Shown here one piece after another: positions 27,572 through 37,922 of a stretch of DNA of 64,000 nt. The notes beneath the pieces were generated by a model. That model was given only the letters and a program-made list of their open reading frames with translations. It searched no databases and was not told the origin of the DNA. The stretch lies in assembly GCA_004124385.1 (NCBI GenBank), contig SCKN01000002.1, forward strand, positions 1 through 64,000, written 5' to 3'. The position numbers and the translations under genes are program-made. Position 1 is the first letter of the stretch. The number at the start of each line of letters is the position of its first letter. The DNA comes from Fidelibacterota bacterium. GTDB taxonomy: Bacteria > Fidelibacterota > Marinisomatia > Marinisomatales > TCS55.

Positions 27572-29226
27572 TTCACAACAATGAGTTTGAGCCAATGATT
27601 ACTGGCGGCGGCATTTATGTTTTGGGAATATTTCAGTTTTATAAAATAAACACCGTTGTCTACCAAACGTCCATTAGAATCTTTACCATTCCACTTGATA
27701 GATCCAGTCTCTGGCTTTAGCCTGTTTAGAGTTGCACTATACACATTTTCCATAGCAAAATTGTAAATGCTCATTCCAACATCTGGTGAAACAATATCTC
27801 CCAGATGGAAGCGAACATACCCATCTCCGTTTAACATATTATGTGAATTCGGAGAAAAAGGGTTCGGATAAGCATAAATATTTTCAGGATCATAATCCGC
27901 TCGATATATTTCCCAATTACTACCATCCAAGTCCGATGACCTTGCTACACCGTCACCGGTTCCAATCCATAATGCCGGGCCGTTATAATATGCTCGTTCA
28001 TCCAATACAACCGAATATACTTCACTGGATAAAGTTTCATCGCCTTGTAAAGGCGTCATATTCTTTGCCGGCTTGAATAAAGCCCAGTTTTGCCCATCAG
28101 TAGTTTTCCAAAGACCTTTTTCAGATGCTGCAAATACGAGAGAATCTTTTGCATAAACATTATACACTCGTTCACCAATCAATGCCGTGTGCCACGTATC
28201 ACCGTCATTCAATGTATAACTTACACCGCGCTGTTCTGTAGGATCATCGGCATTCATCGTTGCGGCCCAAATAATTCGCTGACCATTCCAATATTGTCGG
28301 GCAATACTTACCACAAAGTTTCCAGATAAATTTTCAAATGGATACGCATAATGCTGCCAATCAATACATCCTTGGCTGCCAAATATTCCACGATTAATTC
28401 CATTGGCAGTTCCTACCCAAACGGTATCACTATAAGCTAAAACAGAAAATGCTTTATGGTTATGATTACCGCCATCAATGGGGTCTCGTGGATTCATATA
28501 AAAATTCTTTAGAATTTTTATACCGTCTATCATTTCGTAGGAGGAATCAGCACATGTAATTAACATAAGCTGATCATCTTGAGGGACAGGAACGCGTTCC
28601 CAACTGCCATCAGAAATTGTATAACGCCTTAATCCTCCCGCCCAACTTGTAATCCATACATAACCTTTACCAATTGATGCATCATAAGAAACATTATATT
28701 GTGCAACCGTAATAGGTAATCCTTGGATAAAACCAATTCCACCCCAAGGAAATATTTCAGCGTCAGCAAAATCTATGGGCTGATCATAGTAAGTCCAAAC
28801 CGGATTTTCTACAGTTGAATTAGATGTATAAACAACACCTTTGCCGATTGGGAAATCATTTTCACTGCTAGCAAAAGCAGCAAAAACTGTGTCATTTCGA
28901 ACCGCTATAGCTGATACACCACCTTCAGGGAAAAACCCTCCTGTGTTAGATCCATTTGTCAAATTTGAGATGGTAAAAAATGTTTCTATATTGAGCGAAT
29001 CTTTCACTCTGGAAAGCCCCCGGCCAGTTCCCAACCAAACCCAGCTTGTATCGCCTTGCAAGCGAATTTCCGAAACAACATTGCTTAATAACCCGGGCTG
29101 GGATGTATCCGCAGCTGCTGTGGTTTTTGAATAATTTACATTCGGAACCCTGAATTTTACTGGATGTGTCGCTTGAGCGGATAGAAATGTGAACAGAATT
29201 GATAAACTAATTAAAATGCGTTTCAT
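27568..29226 (-). CDS. Secreted beta-propeller protein with T9SS sorting domain
   Basis: A 552-aa exported protein. The signal peptide ends FLSA before Gln-Ala. Residues about 35-440 hold repeated propeller blades of the two-component-regulator/BNR type, e.g. VWLGTGRGLSRVKD, VWVGTANGINRGIFG, GLWKTTDGQNW and LWIGTGDGVARSSD. The C-terminal 100 residues begin YAYPNPFSPNSHNML, contain MSIYNFAMENVY and GVYFIKLKY, and end LIVVK: a T9SS type A/FlgD-like domain. ATGA overlaps occur on both sides (lipoprotein upstream, PorV-like gene downstream). Ligand or enzymatic role is unknown. Confidence 0.82.
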   Translation of the reverse strand: MKRILISLSILFTFLSAQATHPVKFRVPNVNYSKTTAAADTSQPGLLSNVVSEIRLQGDTSWVWLGTGRGLSRVKDSLNIETFFTISNLTNGSNTGGFFPEGGVSAIAVRNDTVFAAFASSENDFPIGKGVVYTSNSTVENPVWTYYDQPIDFADAEIFPWGGIGFIQGLPITVAQYNVSYDASIGKGYVWITSWAGGLRRYTISDGSWERVPVPQDDQLMLITCADSSYEMIDGIKILKNFYMNPRDPIDGGNHNHKAFSVLAYSDTVWVGTANGINRGIFGSQGCIDWQHYAYPFENLSGNFVVSIARQYWNGQRIIWAATMNADDPTEQRGVSYTLNDGDTWHTALIGERVYNVYAKDSLVFAASEKGLWKTTDGQNWALFKPAKNMTPLQGDETLSSEVYSVVLDERAYYNGPALWIGTGDGVARSSDLDGSNWEIYRADYDPENIYAYPNPFSPNSHNMLNGDGYVRFHLGDIVSPDVGMSIYNFAMENVYSATLNRLKPETGSIKWNGKDSNGRLVDNGVYFIKLKYSQNINAAASNHWLKLIVVK

Positions 29227-30053
29227 CAGTACACAACCAATGTTGTTATGAATGGCTCGGATAATATACCTGAATAATCCCTGGCATAAAAATACGAAGT
29301 ATATGTACCCAATGGATTGCTGGAATCGATAATGATATAACGTGAATATTTTCCATCTTTTGCAACATCATCCCACAAATACATGGAGAAATCCTTATTC
29401 CCATCATCATATAATGAAATTGGGCTACCGCTGGAAAATGTGCTATCCGGTTTTTGAAACATCAGGTAACACGTTTGTACATCCTCGTGGCCATCAGGAT
29501 CTGTTAGTGTAACAACAAGTGTCCCCACAGAAACACTGTCAGCTCCAGGTCGCCGCATAGAATCCGGCATACTTACAGATAATATTATAGGTCCTTGATT
29601 TCCAGTTTCATACATTAGCATCTTGCTTTTGATCAAAGTTCCATATTGGGCTAAAAATTTTGTATATACATTTCCCGTATTTGTCGGTTCAAGAACAAAT
29701 GTTACATTATTTGAATCATTACTTATTCTGATTGAAAAAACTCCATCATCCGAAATAATATCACCAGCGATTCCCCAATCATTTAAAACCAACGTATCTG
29801 CTGTGTGTGTAGTATCAAATCCAAAATATAGAGCTTGGACAGCTTGAAGCTTTTTACCCAGATAAGACGATTCCACTTGAACACTAAAATATAGATTATT
29901 CAAGCCCTGATGATAATTAAATTGCAGATCATTTAATGAATCAGTTTCATCATCGGTGAAATCACCGCCTGGACAGCCCATGATAGATAAAAGCAGCCCC
30001 ATCAGTAGCCAAAGGGTTTTACGCATGGAAAAAAAGTAATGCAGTTTTATCAT
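29226..30053 (-). CDS. Secreted lipoprotein with Ig-like domains
   Basis: A 275-aa lipoprotein of unknown function. ATG 30053 overlaps the stop of the glutaminyl-cyclase gene (ATGA); an internal ATG at 30026 (MRKTLWLLMG) gives a more ordinary signal peptide, and either start is possible. The lipobox is SIMGC, followed by PGGDFTDDETD. The body contains two beta-sandwich regions; LVLNDWGIAGDIISDDGVFS and YDDGNKDFSMYLWDDVAKDG resemble the choice-of-anchor/Ig units often seen in FCB surface proteins. It is co-transcribed with the propeller gene. Confidence 0.75.
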   Translation of the reverse strand: MIKLHYFFSMRKTLWLLMGLLLSIMGCPGGDFTDDETDSLNDLQFNYHQGLNNLYFSVQVESSYLGKKLQAVQALYFGFDTTHTADTLVLNDWGIAGDIISDDGVFSIRISNDSNNVTFVLEPTNTGNVYTKFLAQYGTLIKSKMLMYETGNQGPIILSVSMPDSMRRPGADSVSVGTLVVTLTDPDGHEDVQTCYLMFQKPDSTFSSGSPISLYDDGNKDFSMYLWDDVAKDGKYSRYIIIDSSNPLGTYTSYFYARDYSGILSEPFITTLVVY

Positions 30054-30958
30054 TCGATTCCATATATATGATTGGTTAATAATGTACCCACTTGGGCCAA
30101 GCTAACCGGCGAACATTTATCCGGTGTATCCTCTTGAGTGTGCCAATAATTATCCCTTTTATTGGGATAATCAAAATCAATAATATCTATAGACTGAATT
30201 TTTGCAAATTCCCAAAGAGGCACATGGTCATCAAAAATTGAATAGCCCAAAGTCTGATCAAAAGCCGGTAAATTTAATTTATTCGCTAATTTCCATAGCT
30301 TTCTGGTTAAACGTGGAGCATTACGATAAGATAATCGCTCGATGGGAAGATGGAGATTTTTATCCCCAATCATATCAATGATTATTGCGTGATCTGGTTT
30401 GGGAATAGGTAAGTTTTTGGCAAAAAACTGGGAACCCTGTGCATAAGATCTATCTTCACCAGACATGCCGAGATCTTCACCATCAAAGAAAATAATTGTA
30501 ACACCTGTCTCCGATGGTTTTTCTTTTAATATATGAGCAATCTCTAAAAGAACAGCCACACCACTCGCTCCATCATTCGCGCCCAAAAGTGGTTTGTTTT
30601 GATTTGTCAGTTCTGTTTCCTGGTCTGACCACGGCCGCGTATCCCAATGTGCCCCAAGAAGAATTTGTTTTTCTGCATTCAGATTAAATCGCGCAATAAT
30701 ATTTTGCAAATTATAATTGTCTCCTCTATGGGGATCATTATAATTGAAAGGTTGTATCCAAACAGTATCTGCAGTTGATTGCATTTGCTGCAATAAATAG
30801 GATAGGCAGTCTTTATATCCTTTCGAACCGGGATTTCGTGGACCAAATGAACATTGTTTTTCTAAATACTGGAAGGCGTTTTTACCAGAAAATTCCGGTA
30901 CTTTTTTCCCACATCCAATACTTACCAACATAGCCAATATGATTAATATTTTTTTCAT
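30050..30958 (-). CDS. Glutaminyl-peptide cyclotransferase-like M28 lipoprotein
   Basis: Predicted glutaminyl cyclase (QC), converting N-terminal Gln of exported proteins into pyroglutamate. I chose ATG 30958 (MKKILIILAM), preceded by GGTAGAAG; it gives a signal peptide with lipobox SIGC (Cys16). The M28-type zinc site is visible: HWDTRP near residue 104, Asp129 in GANDGASG, Glu161 in FFDGEDLG, DMIGD further on, and the His of YWHTQEDTPDKC near the end. Those motifs match the QC branch (animal QPCT, Porphyromonas QC) better than aminopeptidases. It lies 42 bases after sprA, and most exported proteins in this window have Gln at +1. Confidence 0.85.
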   Translation of the reverse strand: MKKILIILAMLVSIGCGKKVPEFSGKNAFQYLEKQCSFGPRNPGSKGYKDCLSYLLQQMQSTADTVWIQPFNYNDPHRGDNYNLQNIIARFNLNAEKQILLGAHWDTRPWSDQETELTNQNKPLLGANDGASGVAVLLEIAHILKEKPSETGVTIIFFDGEDLGMSGEDRSYAQGSQFFAKNLPIPKPDHAIIIDMIGDKNLHLPIERLSYRNAPRLTRKLWKLANKLNLPAFDQTLGYSIFDDHVPLWEFAKIQSIDIIDFDYPNKRDNYWHTQEDTPDKCSPVSLAQVGTLLTNHIYGIE

Positions 30959-31000
30959 TCTTCTACCGTTAACCAGTTGCCAGTTCACCTCTCACTCATC

Positions 31001-34000
31001 TTAACCGCTAATTGCAATATTTATATCAAACCCGAAATCACGGTCAATTTTCTTGCCAGTTGTTTTTGATTCTGATTCTCTGTATTCATATAAAATACCA
31101 CCGCTTATTTGGGAACTGAATGAATATGAAATACGCAAAGACGTTTTCCAACCGGAGTTAAAAGCTGTTTGACCAAACTCTGCTCCGCCATTTCTACTGC
31201 CCAATGTTTCACTCTCATTCATATCGAAATTAAGCGTGAAGTTTACAGTATTCTGGATATGCCAATCATCCATCATTGGCAACGGAATTGTAAAACCACC
31301 ACGATGGCTGTAATTACAACTTGCTGTCCACGATTTTTCATTTCTCACATTCAAACCATTTGCTTCATCTTGAACAGATTTAGAAACATTATGACGAATA
31401 TTCATGGAGATACCTTTTTTCAAATTCATATTCAATCCAAAAAGAGGTGAAAAGCTAATATTCTTCCTTACTGCAAGTTGATCATCAGTGTAGTTATTAA
31501 TGAATTCATTAAGCGTGAAAAGTGGCATGGCCGGTCCATCAAAATTTTCAAATTTCCATGAACGTGCTTCTTTGCCATTTACGGCATGTTCAATACTTGC
31601 TGATCGTGCAATTTTTTTAATGAAAGGCCATTTCTCCACTCCGGTCCAACGCAAACTCCAACCAAAGAACGGGATGCCTTTTTCTAACTTTTCTCCCCAA
31701 AATATATGATCTCTAGACATGGAACGTTGCTGAATATTTGATGCACCGATAGTCGTAGATATGTTTTGCGCATACTTCATGGATGTAGAAATATTACGAG
31801 TAAAATTCAAACCTGAACGTATAGAAAAATCTCGTTTATGATCCCACGAACCCAGATCAGATCCGATATTATCAGCATGTTCCAATCCATGTTCCGGCAG
31901 CCATCCAAATTTATATCCGGTGGGGACTGTTCCTTGCACACCGTATCCCATGCGGTTGAGATTTTCTGTATATGATATACTAATAGGGTTTACCTTTTTT
32001 ACGATGCCATGCAATGCCGTCAGAAAAGCATTTTCCTTCTGTTCAGGTTTCGTTTCTTTTATTTCTTCTTTTTTGACTTTAGAACGACCTCTTCGTCTTG
32101 AACTCCCCAGTCGTCTTATTGATTTCGTAGGCGGTTTATAAATCAATTCAAATATTTGCGATGGTAAAATATTTACGCTGGAAGAAAAACGAAATTGAGT
32201 CGTAATCTTTGCACCATCGATTATGCTGGCACGCGGTTTATTCCAACTATAAGCAGCATTATGGCTGAAATTTGGTTTCAACCAAGAAAATATTTGGGGG
32301 TTAAAAGACGTATTGAGTGTTTCATTTATTTTTTCCACAACACCCGGGTCCATTTCTTTTAGAGCTATCCAGGCATACCCGCGAAAATCCTTCAAATCAC
32401 TCGTAATGGTTCTTTTATATTTTGTTTTCAATTTGTCTGTTAAACTATAATCCAGCGAAAATTGTCTGTTTAATCCAAAGGCATAATTTTCAGAACGAGC
32501 ACCAACTCGTTTCGTCGTTTGGGAAAATGTTTCATTCATTTTAACACTGGTATTAAATGCTGTAGGTGAATAATAAACATTCATGTCTCCCAGCTTGTCT
32601 CCCAGCCAAGGAACGTCCTTCAGCCATTTAAATGGTGTAAAATAATTATCTCTTCTAAAGGGATAAGAATAGCTAACTGAACCAGAATATTTTTCATTTA
32701 ATACTTCTGAATTAAGCGAATTAGAAGAAGAGGATTGAGAAGCTGAAAAACTGGGTTTAATCTTATCGAGAGTCGCTTTAATAAATTTGTTATCGGATTT
32801 ACTGGATTTTGTCAAAGAGGTACTGAAAGAAATTCCCTGACTTTTAATCATTATGGAATCAGGAACATTATTCTCATCAACTAATATATCAGAATCTGGA
32901 AAATATTTTGGCTTGTTTTCAGATTTTGAAAAGGAAGCATTCAAAGGAATACTCACACCCCACGTTTTTGGCAATAATTTGTGGAACTGAATATTAGTGT
33001 TCACCCGGAAATTTTCTGTATTTGTATTACTACCCAATCTCTGTTGTAAAATATGAAAATCAGCATCTTTTTTACTGTATGAAATTGTAGATGAAGCCAA
33101 GTCTGCTAAATTGAATTTGGATTGCAACCGCATGGCAATACCACGGTCTTTTTTTACACCACTTAATCGCATTTCATCCAGCCATACTTCACCCGTAATC
33201 GGTACATTCGCCTTATTCGTAACACCAACAGTAAAATATAAAATGCTCGAGAGTGAAGGCTTCCCCTTTATGCGTATTTTTTTACCTGTTTCAAATCCGT
33301 CTTCATCTGTAAAAGTATAAAGTCTTTCGTTTTCTAAAACTTCATATAAATCAGAATCACGATACTTTTTGACTGATGATGAATCCTGAAGTTTTAATTT
33401 AGTCAGCCAGTTCAAATCTATTTCAATCGAATTTCTGCCTTGAGACTCATCCCAACCACTGTATACTGGTTGCACAAATTCATAGTAATTATCTCCTTGA
33501 CCAAATCGAAGAAAAAATTCGACATCCGTTTCTTCCTTTCCAATCCAAGGACTCGGAGTTTCACCATATATATACATTTTCATCTTGTCATACGTCAAAT
33601 AATTCACACCTGATTTTTTCATCAAACTTTTCATTGCACCTCCGCTATACCCAACAGGCAAATCAGTAAATTTCATCACCAGCGATTGTTCTTTTGATCG
33701 GATATCGTTCAATCTGTCATATTCCCCTTTTACACCATCCGGAGGAGTATAATTATCATTGTCTTCAGTATTAATAACGGAAATAGAAAAAACACTATCT
33801 GCATTTTCTTTGGAAAATGTATTGGATGAATCCTGTGCTATGCCAATCTCCTGCCATACATTTCCGACTAATTCTATTTTTGCAATACTAACATTGATGT
33901 TTTCTTCATCAGAAACAACTAATCGCATATAACGAATTTCTGTCCATTCCGGGCTCATGCTCGAATCCACTCTGCTGAAATGATTCAAAGGAATACGATA

Positions 34001-37000
34001 TAATTTCCAACCGGTATAATTTCCATCGGATTTTTTTGTCCGGCCTGCCAAGTATGTTGTATCTGTAAGAAAAAAGGATTTGGTAAAATATTTATTCACC
34101 CGCTGCAATTCAGTTGATCGATCAAAGCTTTCTGAATCAGGATATTTTCCTGCATCGAGGGCATTTCCTTCAGTCCCGTTAATTTTTGAAAAATCAGAAC
34201 TTCCTTCTTTGTACGACCAATTGTCATTATTTGGGTCGTTCAAATTGCGATCTTGACCCGTATAAACCAAATCTGCCCAAAAGGGGTCATCCACAACATC
34301 TACATAAAATGTGTCAATACATCCTCCCCAACCATCTTCATATTCATCCAAACAGCCGTCGAGTCCAATATCTTCACCATCATCTAAAAGAGTATTCCCA
34401 TTCATACCTGCTTCTGGGATATCCTCAGTATCTACTAAACCATCCCCATCGCGATCTTCACTTATTCTTCCTAAATCAATAGTTAATTTCCCATTTTCTC
34501 CATAAAGCCATATTTCGAAAAACTTTGTTTGAGTTTGGTCGTGATCGCCAGAATATAAACGTGTTGTTATTCCAGACCATAAAGAATCCTGCAATAAACC
34601 ACTATGCAAATCTTTAAGCCGATAATTTAATTTCAAAATATCTGTCGTTTCATTTTGGGCGCGGATAGATGTTGACTGGTTTGGCCATATATCTTTTGTC
34701 CGAACTTGAACAAAGGGGTTATACCAGATTAGTTTGGCTCGATGACGTTGATTGAGCTGACCATCATGATCTGAAGCAAGAGGTGCGGATGATTCTCGCC
34801 AGTACCTCCGTTGAATCGGGATGGATGTTGTCCGTTTTGATCCTTCGAAATCATCAATAAACGCTACACCATTTGGATCACCTGTAAATGTATTATTGAT
34901 TGGATTTGGATTTGGTAAAACTTGGGCTATTTCTCCCTCGATTGAAAATGAAGACATTTTTTCTGTTTCAATGATGGGTAACCGGTCTAAGGCACGAGTT
35001 AATCCATCGAAATCATATTGAAAGCGCCCATTTATATCCCAAATAAAATTGCGCATTGGTTCATATCCCACTTCAATTTTTTCATTCATTATAGACTGGT
35101 TATAATACAAAGCAGTCACACCAATAAATGATTTATCACCCAAATCCATCTGAGCGCGTGTTCCAATAATTGTTTTCTTATCAAAGGAAACCAGTTCATG
35201 TTTGTCGAACAATATTTTTAGGTTTGCTTCAGGGCTAATGTCTGTATTTAAAATAAGTGTACCGCTAAAATAATCGACCTGATAATCCTGTCCCCGTTTA
35301 AGTTCAATACCATCAAGAAAAACCTGATCACTGCCTTCCACAATCATAAAACCCAAGTTAATGGTGGAACTTGTATTAGAATATGCAACTTCTATTTCCC
35401 AATGCTTGTCCCGGGTAAAATCACTTATAAGCGAAGATGTATACATTTCTCCTTTTCCCAAGACACCTTTTAAATCAGGATTGGTATTGCCTCCTTCTAA
35501 TGAATCATTTGCAAAAGGATGGAACATGGGAAAAAATAATTCACCCGTTTGAAGGCTAACAATATTGGGATTTGACATATCTATTAGATTATCACTTTTC
35601 AATTCATTTGATGTGTCAACACTATCCATTCCGAATTGTGTAATATACTCAACTCCATTTGGATCATAATACTTATCCGGCTGGAAATCCGTATTCCAAA
35701 TCTTTACACTAAACCCTTCCGGATTAATATTATTGGCACCCATGTAATAAACATTTTTAAACATAAGATCCCATAAATCATGAGAGGGCGTCAGGCTTTC
35801 CGGCTTAATCATTTGTAACAGCAGTGTGGAATCATTATCAGACACACCATGACCAACAGCCATAACTGTATCAATGATATTATCTCGATTATTAGCATCG
35901 AGCTCCACAATTAAATAATGGCAAGCGATTACTTTATCAGCTGATCTGTTTCTTAAACGCAAATACCCCAAATCTCTGCTGATTGAATAATCCATTCCTT
36001 CTTCAAGCCGTTTGAATTTCACATTATTTCGATCATAATCTGATGGATTATTTATATCCACCATGGCAGAACCCGGTTCTGAAGTGGGGTCAGTGGAATT
36101 ATCCATACGATATAATTCAAAATTACGTACCGCATAGCGCCCAATGCGATGGAGACCGCCTTTCAGTGGATAAAATGGCGGTATATATTGGATATTCTTG
36201 GATTGACCCATATACTCCGTTGGCTGATTCTGGACGCCATTGCGATACAGTGTGTTAATAAAGAAATATTGATATCTTATATAGTCATAATCATTGATAC
36301 GCTCAGTTTGTGCATCACTTGTTCCTTCGTATTCCAGCTGTTCCTTCTTAGTCTTTTCTATTGAGGCAATCATGGTAATATCTATAGGGCCCAGTTTTGA
36401 AACTGCTTTTAAACCGAAAAGACCTTTATTTTTTCCCGAAAATGTGACATACTGGGTAGAGGGTAACGATAATGAAATATTCCCGGCATCAATCTTCTGG
36501 ATAATATCATCTTCAGCTCCTTCATAGGAAATACGAATATTGTTTTCCCAGTCAAAATCTCGTTCAGAGTCATTATCCATTAACACAGTAATGCGATCAC
36601 CAATTTTTCCTTCCACATTCAAATTTTGTTTTTGGTCAAATACGAGATGTGTGTTTTGAGATTCAGCTAAACTAGACCGTATTAATTCCTGATCTTGGAA
36701 AACCATTTTTCCTGAAATATTTATATTTCCTCGCACACGTAATGAAGCTGTGCCCAGAGCGCCCATGTCCACTAAATCGAATGTGATGCCTTTGCCGCCT
36801 CGCCGAGATGTTACTGCTACATCTTCACTCCCAATTGACACCTTTTCTGAAAATATGATTCGTCGTTTGATGCTAATCATATTATTAAAATACCAATCCA
36901 TTGGAGCCGTGAAAGGGATTCGAAAAATTTCATCATCAATATATTCAGTTAATGTGATGTATTGCCAATCGCGATCAATATGTACTTCAATATCTCGTTC

Positions 37001-37219
37001 TCCAAAATCAGCTTTTATCCATCCTAAAGGAGTTAATAAAGTATCAGAAAGCAAGCTTAAGGGTTTTGGAATATCCGGAAATGCAGGTGTGATATAATCT
37101 GATACAAAAATGAACTGATCCCGTGAATTTTGGACGGACGAATCCCATTGACCCTCCTGGGCATAGAATGCCGAGGAGGCCATAATAAGTATTAATATGA
37201 CCGCAAACCCTTTATGCAA
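31001..37219 (-). CDS. sprA: SprA, T9SS outer-membrane translocon protein
   Basis: The giant barrel (2072 aa) that forms the T9SS protein-conducting channel. Signal peptide ending FYA before Gln-Glu. Conserved SprA segments include GKIGDRITVLMDNDSERDFD, ISYEGAEDDIIQKIDAGNIS, LSLPSTQYVTFSGKNKGLFG, FIDDFEGSKRT, GEVWLDEMRLSGVKKDRGIA and many barrel strands thereafter. It is a few hundred residues shorter than Bacteroidota SprA/Sov proteins but no end seems missing. The start is TTG 37219, with AGGAG seven bases upstream; there is no suitable ATG before the signal peptide. It leads a - strand run containing QC, PorV/PorQ-like proteins and T9SS cargo. Confidence 0.93.
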   Translation of the reverse strand: MHKGFAVILILIMASSAFYAQEGQWDSSVQNSRDQFIFVSDYITPAFPDIPKPLSLLSDTLLTPLGWIKADFGERDIEVHIDRDWQYITLTEYIDDEIFRIPFTAPMDWYFNNMISIKRRIIFSEKVSIGSEDVAVTSRRGGKGITFDLVDMGALGTASLRVRGNINISGKMVFQDQELIRSSLAESQNTHLVFDQKQNLNVEGKIGDRITVLMDNDSERDFDWENNIRISYEGAEDDIIQKIDAGNISLSLPSTQYVTFSGKNKGLFGLKAVSKLGPIDITMIASIEKTKKEQLEYEGTSDAQTERINDYDYIRYQYFFINTLYRNGVQNQPTEYMGQSKNIQYIPPFYPLKGGLHRIGRYAVRNFELYRMDNSTDPTSEPGSAMVDINNPSDYDRNNVKFKRLEEGMDYSISRDLGYLRLRNRSADKVIACHYLIVELDANNRDNIIDTVMAVGHGVSDNDSTLLLQMIKPESLTPSHDLWDLMFKNVYYMGANNINPEGFSVKIWNTDFQPDKYYDPNGVEYITQFGMDSVDTSNELKSDNLIDMSNPNIVSLQTGELFFPMFHPFANDSLEGGNTNPDLKGVLGKGEMYTSSLISDFTRDKHWEIEVAYSNTSSTINLGFMIVEGSDQVFLDGIELKRGQDYQVDYFSGTLILNTDISPEANLKILFDKHELVSFDKKTIIGTRAQMDLGDKSFIGVTALYYNQSIMNEKIEVGYEPMRNFIWDINGRFQYDFDGLTRALDRLPIIETEKMSSFSIEGEIAQVLPNPNPINNTFTGDPNGVAFIDDFEGSKRTTSIPIQRRYWRESSAPLASDHDGQLNQRHRAKLIWYNPFVQVRTKDIWPNQSTSIRAQNETTDILKLNYRLKDLHSGLLQDSLWSGITTRLYSGDHDQTQTKFFEIWLYGENGKLTIDLGRISEDRDGDGLVDTEDIPEAGMNGNTLLDDGEDIGLDGCLDEYEDGWGGCIDTFYVDVVDDPFWADLVYTGQDRNLNDPNNDNWSYKEGSSDFSKINGTEGNALDAGKYPDSESFDRSTELQRVNKYFTKSFFLTDTTYLAGRTKKSDGNYTGWKLYRIPLNHFSRVDSSMSPEWTEIRYMRLVVSDEENINVSIAKIELVGNVWQEIGIAQDSSNTFSKENADSVFSISVINTEDNDNYTPPDGVKGEYDRLNDIRSKEQSLVMKFTDLPVGYSGGAMKSLMKKSGVNYLTYDKMKMYIYGETPSPWIGKEETDVEFFLRFGQGDNYYEFVQPVYSGWDESQGRNSIEIDLNWLTKLKLQDSSSVKKYRDSDLYEVLENERLYTFTDEDGFETGKKIRIKGKPSLSSILYFTVGVTNKANVPITGEVWLDEMRLSGVKKDRGIAMRLQSKFNLADLASSTISYSKKDADFHILQQRLGSNTNTENFRVNTNIQFHKLLPKTWGVSIPLNASFSKSENKPKYFPDSDILVDENNVPDSIMIKSQGISFSTSLTKSSKSDNKFIKATLDKIKPSFSASQSSSSNSLNSEVLNEKYSGSVSYSYPFRRDNYFTPFKWLKDVPWLGDKLGDMNVYYSPTAFNTSVKMNETFSQTTKRVGARSENYAFGLNRQFSLDYSLTDKLKTKYKRTITSDLKDFRGYAWIALKEMDPGVVEKINETLNTSFNPQIFSWLKPNFSHNAAYSWNKPRASIIDGAKITTQFRFSSSVNILPSQIFELIYKPPTKSIRRLGSSRRRGRSKVKKEEIKETKPEQKENAFLTALHGIVKKVNPISISYTENLNRMGYGVQGTVPTGYKFGWLPEHGLEHADNIGSDLGSWDHKRDFSIRSGLNFTRNISTSMKYAQNISTTIGASNIQQRSMSRDHIFWGEKLEKGIPFFGWSLRWTGVEKWPFIKKIARSASIEHAVNGKEARSWKFENFDGPAMPLFTLNEFINNYTDDQLAVRKNISFSPLFGLNMNLKKGISMNIRHNVSKSVQDEANGLNVRNEKSWTASCNYSHRGGFTIPLPMMDDWHIQNTVNFTLNFDMNESETLGSRNGGAEFGQTAFNSGWKTSLRISYSFSSQISGGILYEYRESESKTTGKKIDRDFGFDINIAISG

Positions 37220-37223
37220 AGGG
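37208..37223 (-). promoter_or_regulatory. Hairpin over the sprA start codon
   Basis: On the transcript CCCUUU and AAAGGG form a 6-bp stem with loop GCAU. The UUG start codon (37219-37217) sits at the stem-loop boundary, and the AGGAG lies just upstream. Such a structure could limit initiation on this rare start codon; this is inference from sequence only. Confidence 0.4.
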
Positions 37224-37300
37224 GAACTCCTATGATAGTTATTTTCGGTGTTTTCAGCCCCAATTTACGGGGGTCAATCCGATAGCGGTAGGTCTATAGA

Positions 37301-37912
37301 TTATTCTCCTATTGTTTTATTTGTGCTCCAATGAGCAAATAAAAATTTACACAGTTTTTGTAGTGCCAGTCCACGATGACTTATTCTATTCTTTTCTTCA
37401 GTAGAAAGTTCCGCAAATGTACACTTCGTTTTAGGAATATAAAACACCGGATCATATCCAAATCCGTTAACTCCTTTTGGGGTTTTTGTTATAATTCCTT
37501 CAATCGTCCCTTCGGCAGTAATTAAATCATCACCGTCAACAAATGTAGTGACAGTTCTAAATCTCGCTGTTCTGCTTTCTTCTTTAATAAATTCCATTTC
37601 CTTCAAAAGTTTATTTACATTTTCTTCATAGGATACGTTTTCTCCTGCATAACGAGCAGAATATACTCCCGGTGCACCCTTAAGAGCATCCACCTCCAAA
37701 CCTGTATCATCTCCGATGGCAGGAAGACCTGTTATTTCATTTACAATACGCGCCTTAAGCAAGGCATTCTCTTCCAAAGTCTTTCCTGTTTCAGGAATTT
37801 CACCTATTTCAGGAAAGTTATCGAGAGTAATGACATCCACGCTTAAATTTTTCAGCATTACTTTCATTTCTTCCATTTTATGGATATTATGAGATGCGAT
37901 TATTATTTTCAT
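37301..37912 (-). CDS. rdgB: dITP/XTP pyrophosphatase (RdgB/HAM1)
   Basis: House-cleaning enzyme that hydrolyses non-canonical purine nucleotides (dITP, XTP) to monophosphates. The 203-aa protein has the family start IIIASHNIHKMEEM, TGKTLEENALLKAR, the active-site GDDTGLEVDAL, GAPGVYSARYAG, the GFGYDPVFYI loop, and the specificity motif SHRG near the end. It lies 81 bases upstream of sprA on the same strand and next to a tRNA in the opposite orientation. Its role against hypoxanthine/xanthine nucleotides is compatible with the nearby purine catabolism, but RdgB is universal so the proximity may be chance. Confidence 0.95.
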   Translation of the reverse strand: MKIIIASHNIHKMEEMKVMLKNLSVDVITLDNFPEIGEIPETGKTLEENALLKARIVNEITGLPAIGDDTGLEVDALKGAPGVYSARYAGENVSYEENVNKLLKEMEFIKEESRTARFRTVTTFVDGDDLITAEGTIEGIITKTPKGVNGFGYDPVFYIPKTKCTFAELSTEEKNRISHRGLALQKLCKFLFAHWSTNKTIGE

Positions 37913-37922
37913 ATGGGTTGTT

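Noticed and set aside
33111-37097. Several + strand frames of 60-115 residues opposite sprA
   Set aside because: All are shadows of the sprA coding strand with low-complexity Ser/Pro-rich text and no homology that I recognise.
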